DNA of 53,688 nt from Paracraurococcus ruber (GTDB lineage: Bacteria > Pseudomonadota > Alphaproteobacteria > Acetobacterales > Acetobacteraceae). Below the pieces are notes generated by a model. The model had not been told where the DNA came from and did not search any database. It saw only the letters and a program-made list of their open reading frames with translations. Location of the stretch: the NCBI RefSeq assembly GCF_004353985.1, contig NZ_SMOA01000016.1, forward strand, positions 1 to 53,688, read 5' to 3'. Shown in pieces: positions 25,045 to 33,558 of the stretch. Each line of letters starts with the position of its first letter. Within the stretch, counting starts at the first letter, position 1. Both the position numbers and the translations under genes were made by a program.

Positions 25045-25923
25045 ATGGCGGCGCTGAACTACCACCACCTGCGGCATTTCTGGGCCATCGCGCGGGAGGG
25101 CGGCCTGACCCGCGCTGCGGAGCGGCTGAACATCGCCCAGTCCGCGCTGTCCACCCAGCTGAAGGCGCTGGAGACGGAGCTGGGCCAGCCCCTGTTCGAG
25201 CGCCGCGGCAAGCGGCTGGAACTGACCGAGGCCGGCCGCATCGCGCTGGACCATGCCGAGCGCATCTTCAGGACGGGGGAGGAGCTGGTGGACACCCTGG
25301 TCCGCCAGGGCCCGGCGCATCGCCGGGCGCTCCGCATCGGCGCCGTCGCCACGCTGTCCCGCAACTTCCAGGCCTCGCTGCTGCGGCCGCTGCTGGGCCG
25401 CAGCGATGTGGAGCTGATCCTGCGCAGCGGCACGCTGCGGGAGCTGCTGGCGCAGCTGGACGCCCTGGCGCTGGATGCGGTGCTGTCCAACACGCCGGTG
25501 GCGCATGAGCCGGGCTCCGACCGCGTGGTGACGCTGCTGGCGGAACAGCCGGTCAGCCTGGTCGGCCCCGCCGGCAGCGGGCCGCTCCGCTTCCCCGAGG
25601 ACCTGGCGGCGGTGCCGCTGCTGCTGCCGGGGCGGGAGAGCAGCATCCGCCAGGGCTTCGACCTGCTGCTGGACCAGGCCAATATCCGCCCCGTGGTGCT
25701 GGCCGAGGTGGACGACGCCGCCATGCTGCGCCTGCTGGCCCGCGCCAGCGCCGCCGTCACGCTGGTGCCGCCCATCGTCGTGCAGGACGAGTTGCGCAGC
25801 GGCGTGCTGGAGGAGCGGGCGGCGGTGCCCGGCCTGCGGGAGGGCTTCTACGCCATCACCCAGCGCCGCCGCTTCCCCAACCCGCTGCTGGCGGAATTGC
25901 TGGACCGGCCGGCGGCGGCGTAG
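25045..25923 (+). CDS. LysR-family regulator, probable controller of dabBA
   Basis: The 292-residue protein has the LysR N-terminal helix-turn-helix (LNYHHLRHFWAIAREGGLTR, then SALSTQLKALETELGQPLFER at about residues 33-53) and the periplasmic-binding-like effector domain. LysR genes commonly sit divergently from dab operons, like CbbR and CcmR in other carbon-acquisition systems; the effector here is unknown. The ATG at 25045 begins directly at the conserved domain. It converges with the chemoreceptor gene, whose stop is at 26035; the 111-nt gap holds no gene. Confidence 0.9.
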   Translation: MAALNYHHLRHFWAIAREGGLTRAAERLNIAQSALSTQLKALETELGQPLFERRGKRLELTEAGRIALDHAERIFRTGEELVDTLVRQGPAHRRALRIGAVATLSRNFQASLLRPLLGRSDVELILRSGTLRELLAQLDALALDAVLSNTPVAHEPGSDRVVTLLAEQPVSLVGPAGSGPLRFPEDLAAVPLLLPGRESSIRQGFDLLLDQANIRPVVLAEVDDAAMLRLLARASAAVTLVPPIVVQDELRSGVLEERAAVPGLREGFYAITQRRRFPNPLLAELLDRPAAA

Positions 25924-26034
25924 CGCCGATGGCGGGCAAGCGTGAACGCCCGGATGATGCCCGGCGCGGGGTCGGCGTGGCGGCCGCGCGCGAAGCGGCG
26001 GGTCGTGCCGGCCGCAGGGCCATGGGTGGCAACG

Positions 26035-28479
26035 TCATGCCGCCGCGCGGCGCTCCCCGGCCCGGGTCGCCTCCGCCAGCGCGGCCATGACCTCCGTGCG
26101 GTTGGCGGGGTTCTGCAGGAAGGCCACCGCCACCACCCCAGGGGCCAGCCGGGCGACGCGGGCCGCCACCGGCCGGGTCGCGCCGGGCAGGTCCACCGCC
26201 ACTTCCTGCCCCGCCGCCGGCGTGGCGGCGCAGCGCAGCGCCGCGCCGCCGGCCGAGATGTCCTGCAGCGTCCCGCCGATCGCCTGTCCGCCCGGCAACA
26301 GCAGCCGCACCGGCGCGCCATGGCCCGCCACCCGCTCGAACCGCCGGCGGTCGCCATCGGCCGCGCGCATCGCCTCGAGGAAATGCTCCACCTCCTCGTG
26401 CAACTGGTCGGACAGCCGCGCCACCTCGGCCGCCGCCGACTCCGTCTCCTCGGTCCGCTGGCGCGTCAGGGCGGTGGCCGAGGAGACGTCCTGCATCGCG
26501 CCGGTGGTGGACCGGGTGGTGCCGGCCACGGTCTGCACGCTGCTGGCGATCTCCCGCGTCGCGGCGCCCTGCTGCTCCACCGCCGCGGCGATGGCGGTCG
26601 CCACCGCATCCATGCGCCGGATCGCCACCTGCACTTCCTCCACCGCCGCCACCGCGCCGCCGGTCGCGGACTGGATGGCGCCGATCTGCTGGCCGATCTC
26701 CTCGGTCGCCCTGGCGGTCTGCGCCGCCAGCGCCTTCACCTCACTCGCCACCACCGCGAAGCCCTTGCCGGCCTCCCCCGCCCGCGCCGCCTCGATCGTC
26801 GCGTTCAGGGCCAGCAGGTTGGTCTGGCCGGCGATCTCGCCGATCAGCCGCACCACGTCGCCGATGCGCGCCACCGCCTCGGACAGGCCCTGCACCGTCT
26901 CCCCGGTGCGGCCGGCGCGCTCCACCGCGTCCTGGGTGGCGATCGTCGCCTCGGCGACCTGGCGGGCGATCTCGGTGGCCGAGGCGGTCAGTTCCTCGGT
27001 CGCCGCCGCGACGGCGCCGAGGTTGCGCGTGCTCTCGTCCGCGTCGCGCGCCGTGCGCTCGGCGGTCGCGCCGGCGGCCGCCACCGCGTCCTTCATCTCC
27101 GTCGCGCGGTGCCGCATGCCCTGCGCGCTCGCGCCCAGGGTGCCCAGCACGCCGGCGATGGAGGCGCCGAATTCCTGGGTGTGCTGGTCCATGGCCGCCT
27201 GCCGGCGGTCCCGCCGCGCCCGCTCCTCGGCCGTCTCGGCCTCCAGCCGCCTGGCCGCGCGGGCGCCGTCGCGCAGCGTCTCCAGCGCGCGGGCCACCGC
27301 GCCCACCTCGTCCTGCAGGGCGGTGCCGGGCACCGTCGTGTCCAGCGCGCCGGCCGCCAGCCGGTCCGTCGCCTCGGTCAGGTGCCGCAGCGGCCGGACC
27401 ACGCGCAGGAACACCGCCCGCGCCGCGCCCGCCGCCACCACGATGGAGACCAGCAGCGCGGCGAGGCCGAGGCCGAGTTCCCATTCCGCCCGCCGCACCA
27501 GGGCCTGGGCCCGCTCCTCGCTGGCCTTCGCGGCCGCGCGCGTCACTTCGGTCAGCTTGTCGAGCAGCGGGGTGGTGGCGGCGGAGAAGGTCGTCACGTC
27601 CACGGGGTAGCGCCCCATGGCGTCGCCAGCCGTGCGGAAGCGGTCGATGAAGGCGCGAAGTTCCTGGAAATGCCATTTCTCCGCCTCGGCCATCGCCGCG
27701 ACCAGGGCGGGATGGGTGCCGGCATCGGCGGGCGCCAGGGTCTTCACCTGTTCCCACAGCGCATCCACCTTGGCGCGGCCGGTGCGGACCGCCGCCACGT
27801 CCTCGGCCGCCATCAGCCCGCCGGCGGCGATGGCGCCGGCCATCGCCGTGCGCTCCGTGCCCGCCAGGCTGCGCATGCGCCAGCCCAGTTCCTTCAGCAC
27901 CGCCAGCCGCGCCAGCAGCGGGTCGCTGGCCGCCAGGGCATGGGAGGCGGCGAACCACAATTCCGCCGCCGCCGCCACCGCGCCCGAGGTCAGCGGCAGG
28001 AAGTTCCGCAGCGTATCCGCCGCGCGGTCCGGCTTCGGCAGGCGCAGCGCCGCATCCGCCGCCGCCCGCGCCGAAGCCGCCTGCCGCCGCGCCGCGTCCA
28101 GCGCCGGCAGCAGCCGGTCCCGCCCCGGGAATTCCTGCGCCGCAAGCCCCGCCACCGCCGCGGTCATCTGCGCATCGGCGCCGGCGCGGCGGGTGGCGAT
28201 CTCGGCCAGCGTGGCCTGCGGCGCCGGCGGCGCGGCCTGCAGCGCCGTGTTGGTCGCCAGCTGTTCCAGCAGCAGGTCGGTCAGCCCGGCCGCCAGCCGG
28301 TTGGCCGCGGCATCGGCCTGCAGCGCCGCCTCCGACTGCCGGAGCAGCGTCCAGCCTTCCGCCGCGCGCCAGGCGAAGCCGGCCGAGCCGAGGACTGAGA
28401 GGAGCAGGACCGTGCCGATCAGCGCCGTCCGCAGCGGGATGCGGGCCTGCAGCGCGACGATGCGCCGGATGAGGAGCAT
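26035..28479 (-). CDS. Methyl-accepting chemotaxis protein with C-terminal PilZ domain
   Basis: The 814-residue protein has a first membrane helix at about 17-37, a large periplasmic helical sensor region (about 38-330), a second membrane helix at about 332-355, a HAMP linker ([18 protein letters not shown]), and a long cytoplasmic coiled coil with the chemoreceptor hairpin ([20 protein letters not shown], then [20 protein letters not shown]). The last about 100 residues form a PilZ c-di-GMP-binding domain, with RRRFERV (RxxxR) near residue 711 and DISAGGAAL (D/NxSxxG) about 30 residues later. This suggests a receptor whose output is modulated by c-di-GMP. No CheA, CheW or flagellar gene is nearby. 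Confidence 0.93.
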   Translation of the reverse strand: MLLIRRIVALQARIPLRTALIGTVLLLSVLGSAGFAWRAAEGWTLLRQSEAALQADAAANRLAAGLTDLLLEQLATNTALQAAPPAPQATLAEIATRRAGADAQMTAAVAGLAAQEFPGRDRLLPALDAARRQAASARAAADAALRLPKPDRAADTLRNFLPLTSGAVAAAAELWFAASHALAASDPLLARLAVLKELGWRMRSLAGTERTAMAGAIAAGGLMAAEDVAAVRTGRAKVDALWEQVKTLAPADAGTHPALVAAMAEAEKWHFQELRAFIDRFRTAGDAMGRYPVDVTTFSAATTPLLDKLTEVTRAAAKASEERAQALVRRAEWELGLGLAALLVSIVVAAGAARAVFLRVVRPLRHLTEATDRLAAGALDTTVPGTALQDEVGAVARALETLRDGARAARRLEAETAEERARRDRRQAAMDQHTQEFGASIAGVLGTLGASAQGMRHRATEMKDAVAAAGATAERTARDADESTRNLGAVAAATEELTASATEIARQVAEATIATQDAVERAGRTGETVQGLSEAVARIGDVVRLIGEIAGQTNLLALNATIEAARAGEAGKGFAVVASEVKALAAQTARATEEIGQQIGAIQSATGGAVAAVEEVQVAIRRMDAVATAIAAAVEQQGAATREIASSVQTVAGTTRSTTGAMQDVSSATALTRQRTEETESAAAEVARLSDQLHEEVEHFLEAMRAADGDRRRFERVAGHGAPVRLLLPGGQAIGGTLQDISAGGAALRCAATPAAGQEVAVDLPGATRPVAARVARLAPGVVAVAFLQNPANRTEVMAALAEATRAGERRAAA

Positions 28480-28552
28480 GCGGGCAGCCTCCAGGACGGT
28501 TCGGTTCGCGAAGTCCGGTATACGGTTTCCGGGCGCGCAGCAGGCCATGCCG

Positions 28553-28575
28553 GGCGTGAAGATGTCGTTCACGCC
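28553..28575. promoter_or_regulatory. Perfect inverted repeat in the divergent chemoreceptor / DapA-like intergenic region
   Basis: Arms GGCGTGAA (28553-28560) and TTCACGCC (28568-28575) flank a 7-nt spacer in the 252-nt gap between the two divergent starts. No gene is seen in this gap. The protein that might bind is unknown. Confidence 0.35.
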
Positions 28576-28731
28576 GCCTTTGCCGCCGCCCTGGCCGTGC
28601 TTCGCGGGCCATGCTACCGCCGGGCGGCCTGCAGGCCCGGATGCCGCGCCGTCGCCCGGCATCTTTCCGGGCCGATCCCGCCCCGGCGCGGGCCGCGCAG
28701 GGTGTCCAGGACCGTGCCAGGGGGAAGCCCG

Positions 28732-29664
28732 ATGCCACTCGACCACACCGCCCGGGGCGTCTACGTCATCGCCCCCACGCCCTTCCACCCCGATGGCCGC
28801 GTGGACCTCGCCTCCACCGACCGCATGACGGATTTCTTCCTGCAGCAGGCCGGCTGCGACGGCATGACCGTGCTGGGCGTGATGGGGGAGGCGCCGAAGC
28901 TCGACCAGGCGGAGGCGCTGGACTTCGCCACCCGCATCGTCCGCCGCGCCGGCAAGGCCGGCATCATCGTCGGCGTCTCCGCCCCCGGCTTCGCCGCCAT
29001 GCGCGCCCTGGCCCGCGGCGTGATGGAGGCCGGCGCCGCCGGCGTGATGATCGCGCCGCCGCCGGCGCTGCGGCATGACGAGGCCGTCGCCACCTATTTC
29101 CGCCAGGCGGTGGAGGCGATCGGCAACGACATCCCCTGGGTGCTGCAGGACTACCCGCAGCTGTTCCAGGTGCAGATGCCGCCGGCGCTGATCCGCCGCA
29201 TCGTCACGGATAACCCGTCCTGCGTCATGCTGAAGCATGAGGACTGGCCGGGCCTCGAGAAGATCTCGGCCCTGCGCGGCTGGCAGGCCGACGGGTCGCT
29301 GCGGCCGCTCTCCATCCTCTGCGGCAATGGCGGCATCTTCCTGGATTTCGAGATGGAACGCGGCGCCGACGGCGCCATGACCGGCTACGCCTTCCCCGAC
29401 ATGCTGGCCGAGCTGGTCCGCCTCTGCGCCGCCGGCGAGCGCGACCGGGCGCATGACCTGTTCGACGCCCACCTGCCGCTGATCCGCTACGAGCTGCAGC
29501 CGGGCGTCGGGCTGGCGGTGCGGAAATACGTGCTGATGCGGCGCGGCATCATCGCCAGCGATGCGCAGCGCAAGCCGGGCAGCGGGTTGAGCGCGACGGC
29601 GAAGACCGAAGTCGAATACCTGTTGGGCCGCCTGGCGCGCCACGATCCGCGGGCGCGGGTCTGA
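28732..29664 (+). CDS. Dihydrodipicolinate synthase / N-acetylneuraminate lyase family aldolase
   Basis: The 310-residue TIM-barrel protein has the class I aldolase residues of the DapA family: the Schiff-base Lys K168 (in [10 protein letters not shown]) and the Tyr Y141 (in LQDYPQL), plus an N-terminal [17 protein letters not shown]. The Thr-Thr of true DapA (GTTGE) is replaced by GVMGEAP, so it is more likely a catabolic aldolase or lyase acting on a 2-keto acid than lysine-pathway DapA. The start follows GGGGGAAGCCCG. It stands alone between a divergent chemoreceptor and a convergent repair gene. Confidence 0.85.
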   Translation: MPLDHTARGVYVIAPTPFHPDGRVDLASTDRMTDFFLQQAGCDGMTVLGVMGEAPKLDQAEALDFATRIVRRAGKAGIIVGVSAPGFAAMRALARGVMEAGAAGVMIAPPPALRHDEAVATYFRQAVEAIGNDIPWVLQDYPQLFQVQMPPALIRRIVTDNPSCVMLKHEDWPGLEKISALRGWQADGSLRPLSILCGNGGIFLDFEMERGADGAMTGYAFPDMLAELVRLCAAGERDRAHDLFDAHLPLIRYELQPGVGLAVRKYVLMRRGIIASDAQRKPGSGLSATAKTEVEYLLGRLARHDPRARV

Positions 29665-29670
29665 CCGTCA

Positions 29671-29727
29671 GCGAGAGGGACGCCGTCCCTCTCGCGCTCT
29701 CCCTGCCAGAGGCCGAAAGGCCTCTGG
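29671..29727. repeat. Dispersed two-hairpin intergenic element, copy 1 (terminator-like)
   Basis: Hairpin A is a perfect 10-bp stem, GCGAGAGGGA (29671-29680) with TCCCTCTCGC (29686-29695), around a 5-nt loop. Hairpin B is a perfect 9-bp stem, CCAGAGGCC (29706-29714) with GGCCTCTGG (29719-29727), closed by a GAAA tetraloop. It fills the gap between the convergent DapA-like and UdgX genes. Related copies lie at 34629-34730 and, inverted, at 51863-51916. Confidence 0.75.
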
Positions 29728-29738
29728 AAACCTCGGGT

Positions 29739-31238
29739 TCAGCGCACCTCCCGCTGGGCGGCCTTCAGGTCGGCGACGAAGCGGTCGTATTCCCGCGCCT
29801 TGCTGTCGGCGTCCGGCAGCCGCAGCAGGTAGGACGGATGGACGGTCGGGAAGATGCGCAAGCCATCCGGCGTCTCGATCGTCTCGCCGCGCACCTTGGT
29901 GATCGCCAGCGGCTTGCCGGTGAGGGATTTCAGCGCGGTGGCGCCCAGGGAGACGACGAGTCGCGGCCCGGCCAGCTCGATCTCCCGCTTCAGGAAGGGC
30001 CGATAGTAGGCGATGTCGCCGGCATCCGGCGACTGGTGCAGGCGGCGGCGGCCGGTCGGCTTGAACTTGAAATGCTTCACCGCATTGGTGACATAGGCCA
30101 TCGGCCGGTCGATCCCGGCCTCCTCCGCCGCGCGGTTGAACAGCCGCCCCGCCGGGCCGACGAAGGGCTTGCCGGCCAGATCCTCCTCATCGCCCGGCTG
30201 CTCGCCGACGAAGAGCAGCGGCGCGCCGACCGGGCCTTCGCCGAAGACGATCTGCGTCGCCGCCGCCGCCCAGGGCGGCAGGTCGTTGCGCCGCTCGATC
30301 TCCGCCTTCAGGGCGGCGAGGGCGGCGGCGGGGTCTTCCACCTGGCTGAAAAGGTCTGGGGCCATGCCGGATGAATCGTCCGCCGGCGCCGCGGGTTGCG
30401 CCGGGACATGCAGGCTGCGCTGGCGGCGCGGCGCGGCGGGCGTGGCGCCGCGCTCCACCATCTCGGCGACGCGCCGTGGCGCCTCCGCCATCAGCCGGGG
30501 GATCTCCCGCGCCTCCGGCAGGTTCTTCCAGTACTTCACCGGCATCTCCGCCCGCATCGCCGCCGGCTTCAGGCGGGCCGGGTTGAAGATGCTGGCATAG
30601 TAGGCGCGCCAGAGTTCCTCATGCGCATCCTCGGGCGGCGCATCCCGCCGCGACCCGCCCGGGCCCATGCGCAGCGTCTCGCCGTCCCAATGCGCACTCG
30701 CCGCCGGCGTCAGGATGGACCAGCGCAGCCCGGCGAAGCGGCGGATGAAGAAGCCGGTCTCGGCTTCCAGGATGTGGTGCTCCGGCTCGAACCAGGCGAC
30801 GTATTTCGGCCCGGCTTCGGTTTCGATGGCCCGGAAGCGCAGGAAGGCGTGCATCTTGTGCGCATCGCGCCGCACCGCCTTCGTCATCCCCTGCAGCCGG
30901 ACCACATCGGCATCCGTCGCCACCTGCATCAGGTTGCGCTCCCCTTGCGGCTCGCCCTGCACGATGCGCCACAGCATGCGGTAGAGCAGCGCGAAGCGCT
31001 CCGGGTCGCGGTGGCGGATGCCGATCTCCGCCATCTCCATGAAGCTGCGCGGCACGCTGGCGGTGACCGGCGCGGCATCCGGCGGCGGCGCGCCGGCGAA
31101 CAGGCCGGGGCTCTCGCCGGCGACGCGCCAGTCCACGCGCTCCGGCGGCACCCCGGCGGCGAGCAGGCGCCTCGCCTGCAGCCGCCAGGCGCCGAAATCG
31201 GCCGGGCCGGGCAGCAGGATGCCGATGCCGTCGCTCAT
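29739..31238 (-). CDS. UdgX-type uracil-DNA glycosylase fused to an N-terminal DUF4130 domain
   Basis: The 499-residue protein has two parts. Residues about 1-250 are the DUF4130/TIGR03915 domain (FGAWRLQARRLLAAGVPP, KAVRRDAHKMHAFLRFR). Residues about 300-499 are a family 4-like uracil-DNA glycosylase with the motif GEQPGDEEDLAGKPFVGPAG (near 341) and the UdgX loop RRRLHQSP, whose His (about residue 401) in characterised UdgX binds covalently to the uracil-excised site, then HPSYLLRLPD. It is probably a suicide-type uracil-DNA binder in repair. The ATG at 31238 (after GGAGG) was preferred; GTG 31283 overlapping the upstream stop is an alternative. It is coupled to the radical-SAM gene upstream. 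Confidence 0.9.
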   Translation of the reverse strand: MSDGIGILLPGPADFGAWRLQARRLLAAGVPPERVDWRVAGESPGLFAGAPPPDAAPVTASVPRSFMEMAEIGIRHRDPERFALLYRMLWRIVQGEPQGERNLMQVATDADVVRLQGMTKAVRRDAHKMHAFLRFRAIETEAGPKYVAWFEPEHHILEAETGFFIRRFAGLRWSILTPAASAHWDGETLRMGPGGSRRDAPPEDAHEELWRAYYASIFNPARLKPAAMRAEMPVKYWKNLPEAREIPRLMAEAPRRVAEMVERGATPAAPRRQRSLHVPAQPAAPADDSSGMAPDLFSQVEDPAAALAALKAEIERRNDLPPWAAAATQIVFGEGPVGAPLLFVGEQPGDEEDLAGKPFVGPAGRLFNRAAEEAGIDRPMAYVTNAVKHFKFKPTGRRRLHQSPDAGDIAYYRPFLKREIELAGPRLVVSLGATALKSLTGKPLAITKVRGETIETPDGLRIFPTVHPSYLLRLPDADSKAREYDRFVADLKAAQREVR

Positions 31239-31279
31239 CGCCGCCTCCGCGCGGATGCTCGCTGCCCCGGCCATGGCGG

Positions 31280-32536
31280 TCACAGCAGGGCAAGCTGGCG
31301 CGGCCGGGCCTGTGCCGCGAAGCCGGTCTGCGGCGCGACCAGGGTGCGCAGGTCGGCCCGGTCCAGCAGCCCGCCGCGCGGCCGGTGGTCCGCCGTGACC
31401 AGGAAGGGCAGCAGCTTGGCCAGCGGCAGCTTCAGCCGGGCCAGGTCGTCGCTGCGGAGGCTGCGGTGGCGCCGCGCCGAGAGCAGCCGGTTCACCGTCT
31501 TCGCCCCCAGGCCGGGGACGCGCAGCAGCATCTCCTTCGGGGCGCGGTTCACGTCCACCGGGAAGCGGTCGCGATGCTTCAGCGCCCAGGCCAGCTTGGG
31601 GTCGATGCCGAGATCGAGCATCCCGCCTTCGCCGCCGGCCATGATCTCCTCCAGCCCGAAGCCGTAGAAGCGCAGCAGCCAGTCCGCCTGGTAGAGCCGG
31701 TGCTCCCGCACCAGCGGCGGCGCCGCCGGCGGCAGCAGCGACGACGCGTCGGGGATGGGCGAATAGCCCGAATAGTAGACGCGCCTGAGGCCGTAGCCGG
31801 CATAGAGGTTGACCGAGGTGCCGAGCACCGCCCGGTCATCCGCCGCATCGGCGCCGACGATCATCTGCGTGCTCTGCCCGGCCGGGGCGAAGCGCGGCGC
31901 GGCGGCGCGGCGCTCGGTCCGCTTGGCCTCCTTCGCCTCCTCGATCCGCAGGCGCATGCGGGCCATGGCGCGGCGGATGCCGGGGGCGTCCTTCTCCGGC
32001 GCCAGCGACTTCAGGCTGCCATCCTGCGGCAGCTCGATGTTGATCGACAGCCGGTCGGCATACATCCCCGCCCGCGCCAGCAGCTCCGGCGCCGCGTCCG
32101 GGATGGTCTTCAGGTGGATGTAGCCCTTGAAGCCATGCTCCTCCCGCAGCAGCCGGGCGACCTCGACGATCTGCTCCATGGTGTAGTCGGGGGAGCGGAT
32201 GATGCCGGAGGAGAGGAACAGCCCCTCGATGTAGTTGCGGCGGTAGAAATGCAGCGTCAGCTCCACCAGCTCCCGCACGGTGAAGCGGGCGCGGGCGACG
32301 TTGCTGGTGGCGCGGTTGATGCAGTAGGCGCAGTCGAAGACGCAGGCATTGGTCAGCAGCACCTTCAGCAGGGAGATGCAGCGGCCATCCGGCGCGTAGG
32401 CGTGGCAGATGCCCATGCCTTCCGTGCTGCCGATCCCGCCCTGGCGCGAGTCCCGCTTCTCCGTGCCCGAGGAGGCGCAGGAGGCGTCGTACTTGGCGGC
32501 ATCGGCGAGGATCTCGAGCTTGCGGCGCAGTTCCAT
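31280..32536 (-). CDS. Putative DNA modification/repair radical SAM protein (TIGR03916-type)
   Basis: The 418-residue protein has the radical-SAM CxxxCxxC cluster C65-C69-C72 (in TNACVFDCAYC), a TIM-barrel-like core (LFLSSGIIRSPDYTMEQIVE) and a C-terminal helix-hairpin-helix DNA-binding segment (LLRVPGLGAKTVNRLLSAR, about residues 345-365). This family is known to travel with the DUF4130/UdgX protein and is proposed, without biochemical proof that I know of, to repair or modify DNA. Here the two genes sit in one leftward operon with the stop close to the next start. Confidence 0.9.
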   Translation of the reverse strand: MELRRKLEILADAAKYDASCASSGTEKRDSRQGGIGSTEGMGICHAYAPDGRCISLLKVLLTNACVFDCAYCINRATSNVARARFTVRELVELTLHFYRRNYIEGLFLSSGIIRSPDYTMEQIVEVARLLREEHGFKGYIHLKTIPDAAPELLARAGMYADRLSINIELPQDGSLKSLAPEKDAPGIRRAMARMRLRIEEAKEAKRTERRAAAPRFAPAGQSTQMIVGADAADDRAVLGTSVNLYAGYGLRRVYYSGYSPIPDASSLLPPAAPPLVREHRLYQADWLLRFYGFGLEEIMAGGEGGMLDLGIDPKLAWALKHRDRFPVDVNRAPKEMLLRVPGLGAKTVNRLLSARRHRSLRSDDLARLKLPLAKLLPFLVTADHRPRGGLLDRADLRTLVAPQTGFAAQARPRQLALL

Positions 32537-32569
32537 GGCGGGCTTCCGGTGCAGTTCACTATATGTTCG

Positions 32570-33490
32570 CTATCCGGCGCGGGGCAAGGGCGGCGGCGCG
32601 GCGGCGAAGGCCGCCATGTCCGCCAGCACCGGCGCCCGCCAGCGGAAGGGCGGCGCCAGCGCCGTCAGCACGCCGATATGCGCCAGGCCGGGATAGCGCC
32701 GGACCTCCGCGCTGCCGCCCGCGGCCCGCGCCCGCGCCGCCAGGCGGTCGGAGTTGCCGGGGCCGACGGTGGTGTCGTCCGTCCCCGTCAGCAGCAGCAG
32801 GGGCGGGGCCCCGGCATCGGCGAAGGCGATGGGCTGGGTCTCCCGCAGGTCGTCCGCCGCGGCGAAGACCGCCTGCACCGCCGGGTCGCGGAGCGGCAGG
32901 AAGTCGTAGGGACCGGCCAGGCCGATGGCGCCCGCCAGGCCGCGCCGGTCCCAGCCCGCGCGGGCCAGGCGCCGCGCATCCAGCGCCAGCAGCAGCGCGA
33001 TATGCGCGCCGGCGGAATGCCCGGCCAGGACCACCCGCGCCGGATCGGCGCCGAGCGCCGCCGCCCGTGTCCCGGCCCAGGCCGTGGCCTCCGCCGCATC
33101 CTCCAGGAAGGTGGGAAAGGCGCCCTCCGGGTACAGCCGGTAGTCGGGGATGGCGGTGGCGATGCCGTGGCCCGCCAGCGCCGCGGCGACGAAGCGGTAA
33201 TCGCCGCGGTCGCCGCTGCGCCAGGCGCCGCCATAGAACCAGACGACCAGCGGCCAGGGCCCGCCACCGGCCGGGCGGTACAGGTCCAGGCGCTGCCGCG
33301 GATGCGCGCCATAGGCGATGCCGGTGTCCGCCTGCGCGCTGCCGCGCGGCACCATGGCATCGAGCAGGCCGAGCGGCGTGCAGCCGCCCAGCAGCGCCGT
33401 GCCGAGCAGGGCGGCGGCGCGGCGCCGGCCGGGCATCGCCCCCGGCATGGCCATCCCGGCCGTCTCCGCGCTGCTGGCAGATCGCGCCAT
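32570..33490 (-). CDS. Alpha/beta hydrolase lipoprotein, esterase-like
   Basis: The protein has an Arg-rich n-region and hydrophobic stretch ending in a lipobox (AAALLGTALLGGC), so it is predicted to be an anchored lipoprotein. The hydrolase core follows: FYGGAW (HGG-type oxyanion variant), nucleophile elbow GHSAGAH, an acid in TGTDDTTVG and the catalytic His in GLAHIG. It resembles carboxylesterase/BD-FAE-type enzymes. The start is uncertain: ATG 33490 is given, while ATGs at 33454 or 33436 would give a more compact signal peptide. It lies 34 nt upstream of the radical-SAM gene in the same direction. Confidence 0.8.
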   Translation of the reverse strand: MARSASSAETAGMAMPGAMPGRRRAAALLGTALLGGCTPLGLLDAMVPRGSAQADTGIAYGAHPRQRLDLYRPAGGGPWPLVVWFYGGAWRSGDRGDYRFVAAALAGHGIATAIPDYRLYPEGAFPTFLEDAAEATAWAGTRAAALGADPARVVLAGHSAGAHIALLLALDARRLARAGWDRRGLAGAIGLAGPYDFLPLRDPAVQAVFAAADDLRETQPIAFADAGAPPLLLLTGTDDTTVGPGNSDRLAARARAAGGSAEVRRYPGLAHIGVLTALAPPFRWRAPVLADMAAFAAAPPPLPRAG

Positions 33491-33558
33491 CCCGCCCCCT
33501 GATTGCGGCACCGCCGGACGGGCGGCATCATTGCCGGGAACCTGGGAAGGAAACGGGC

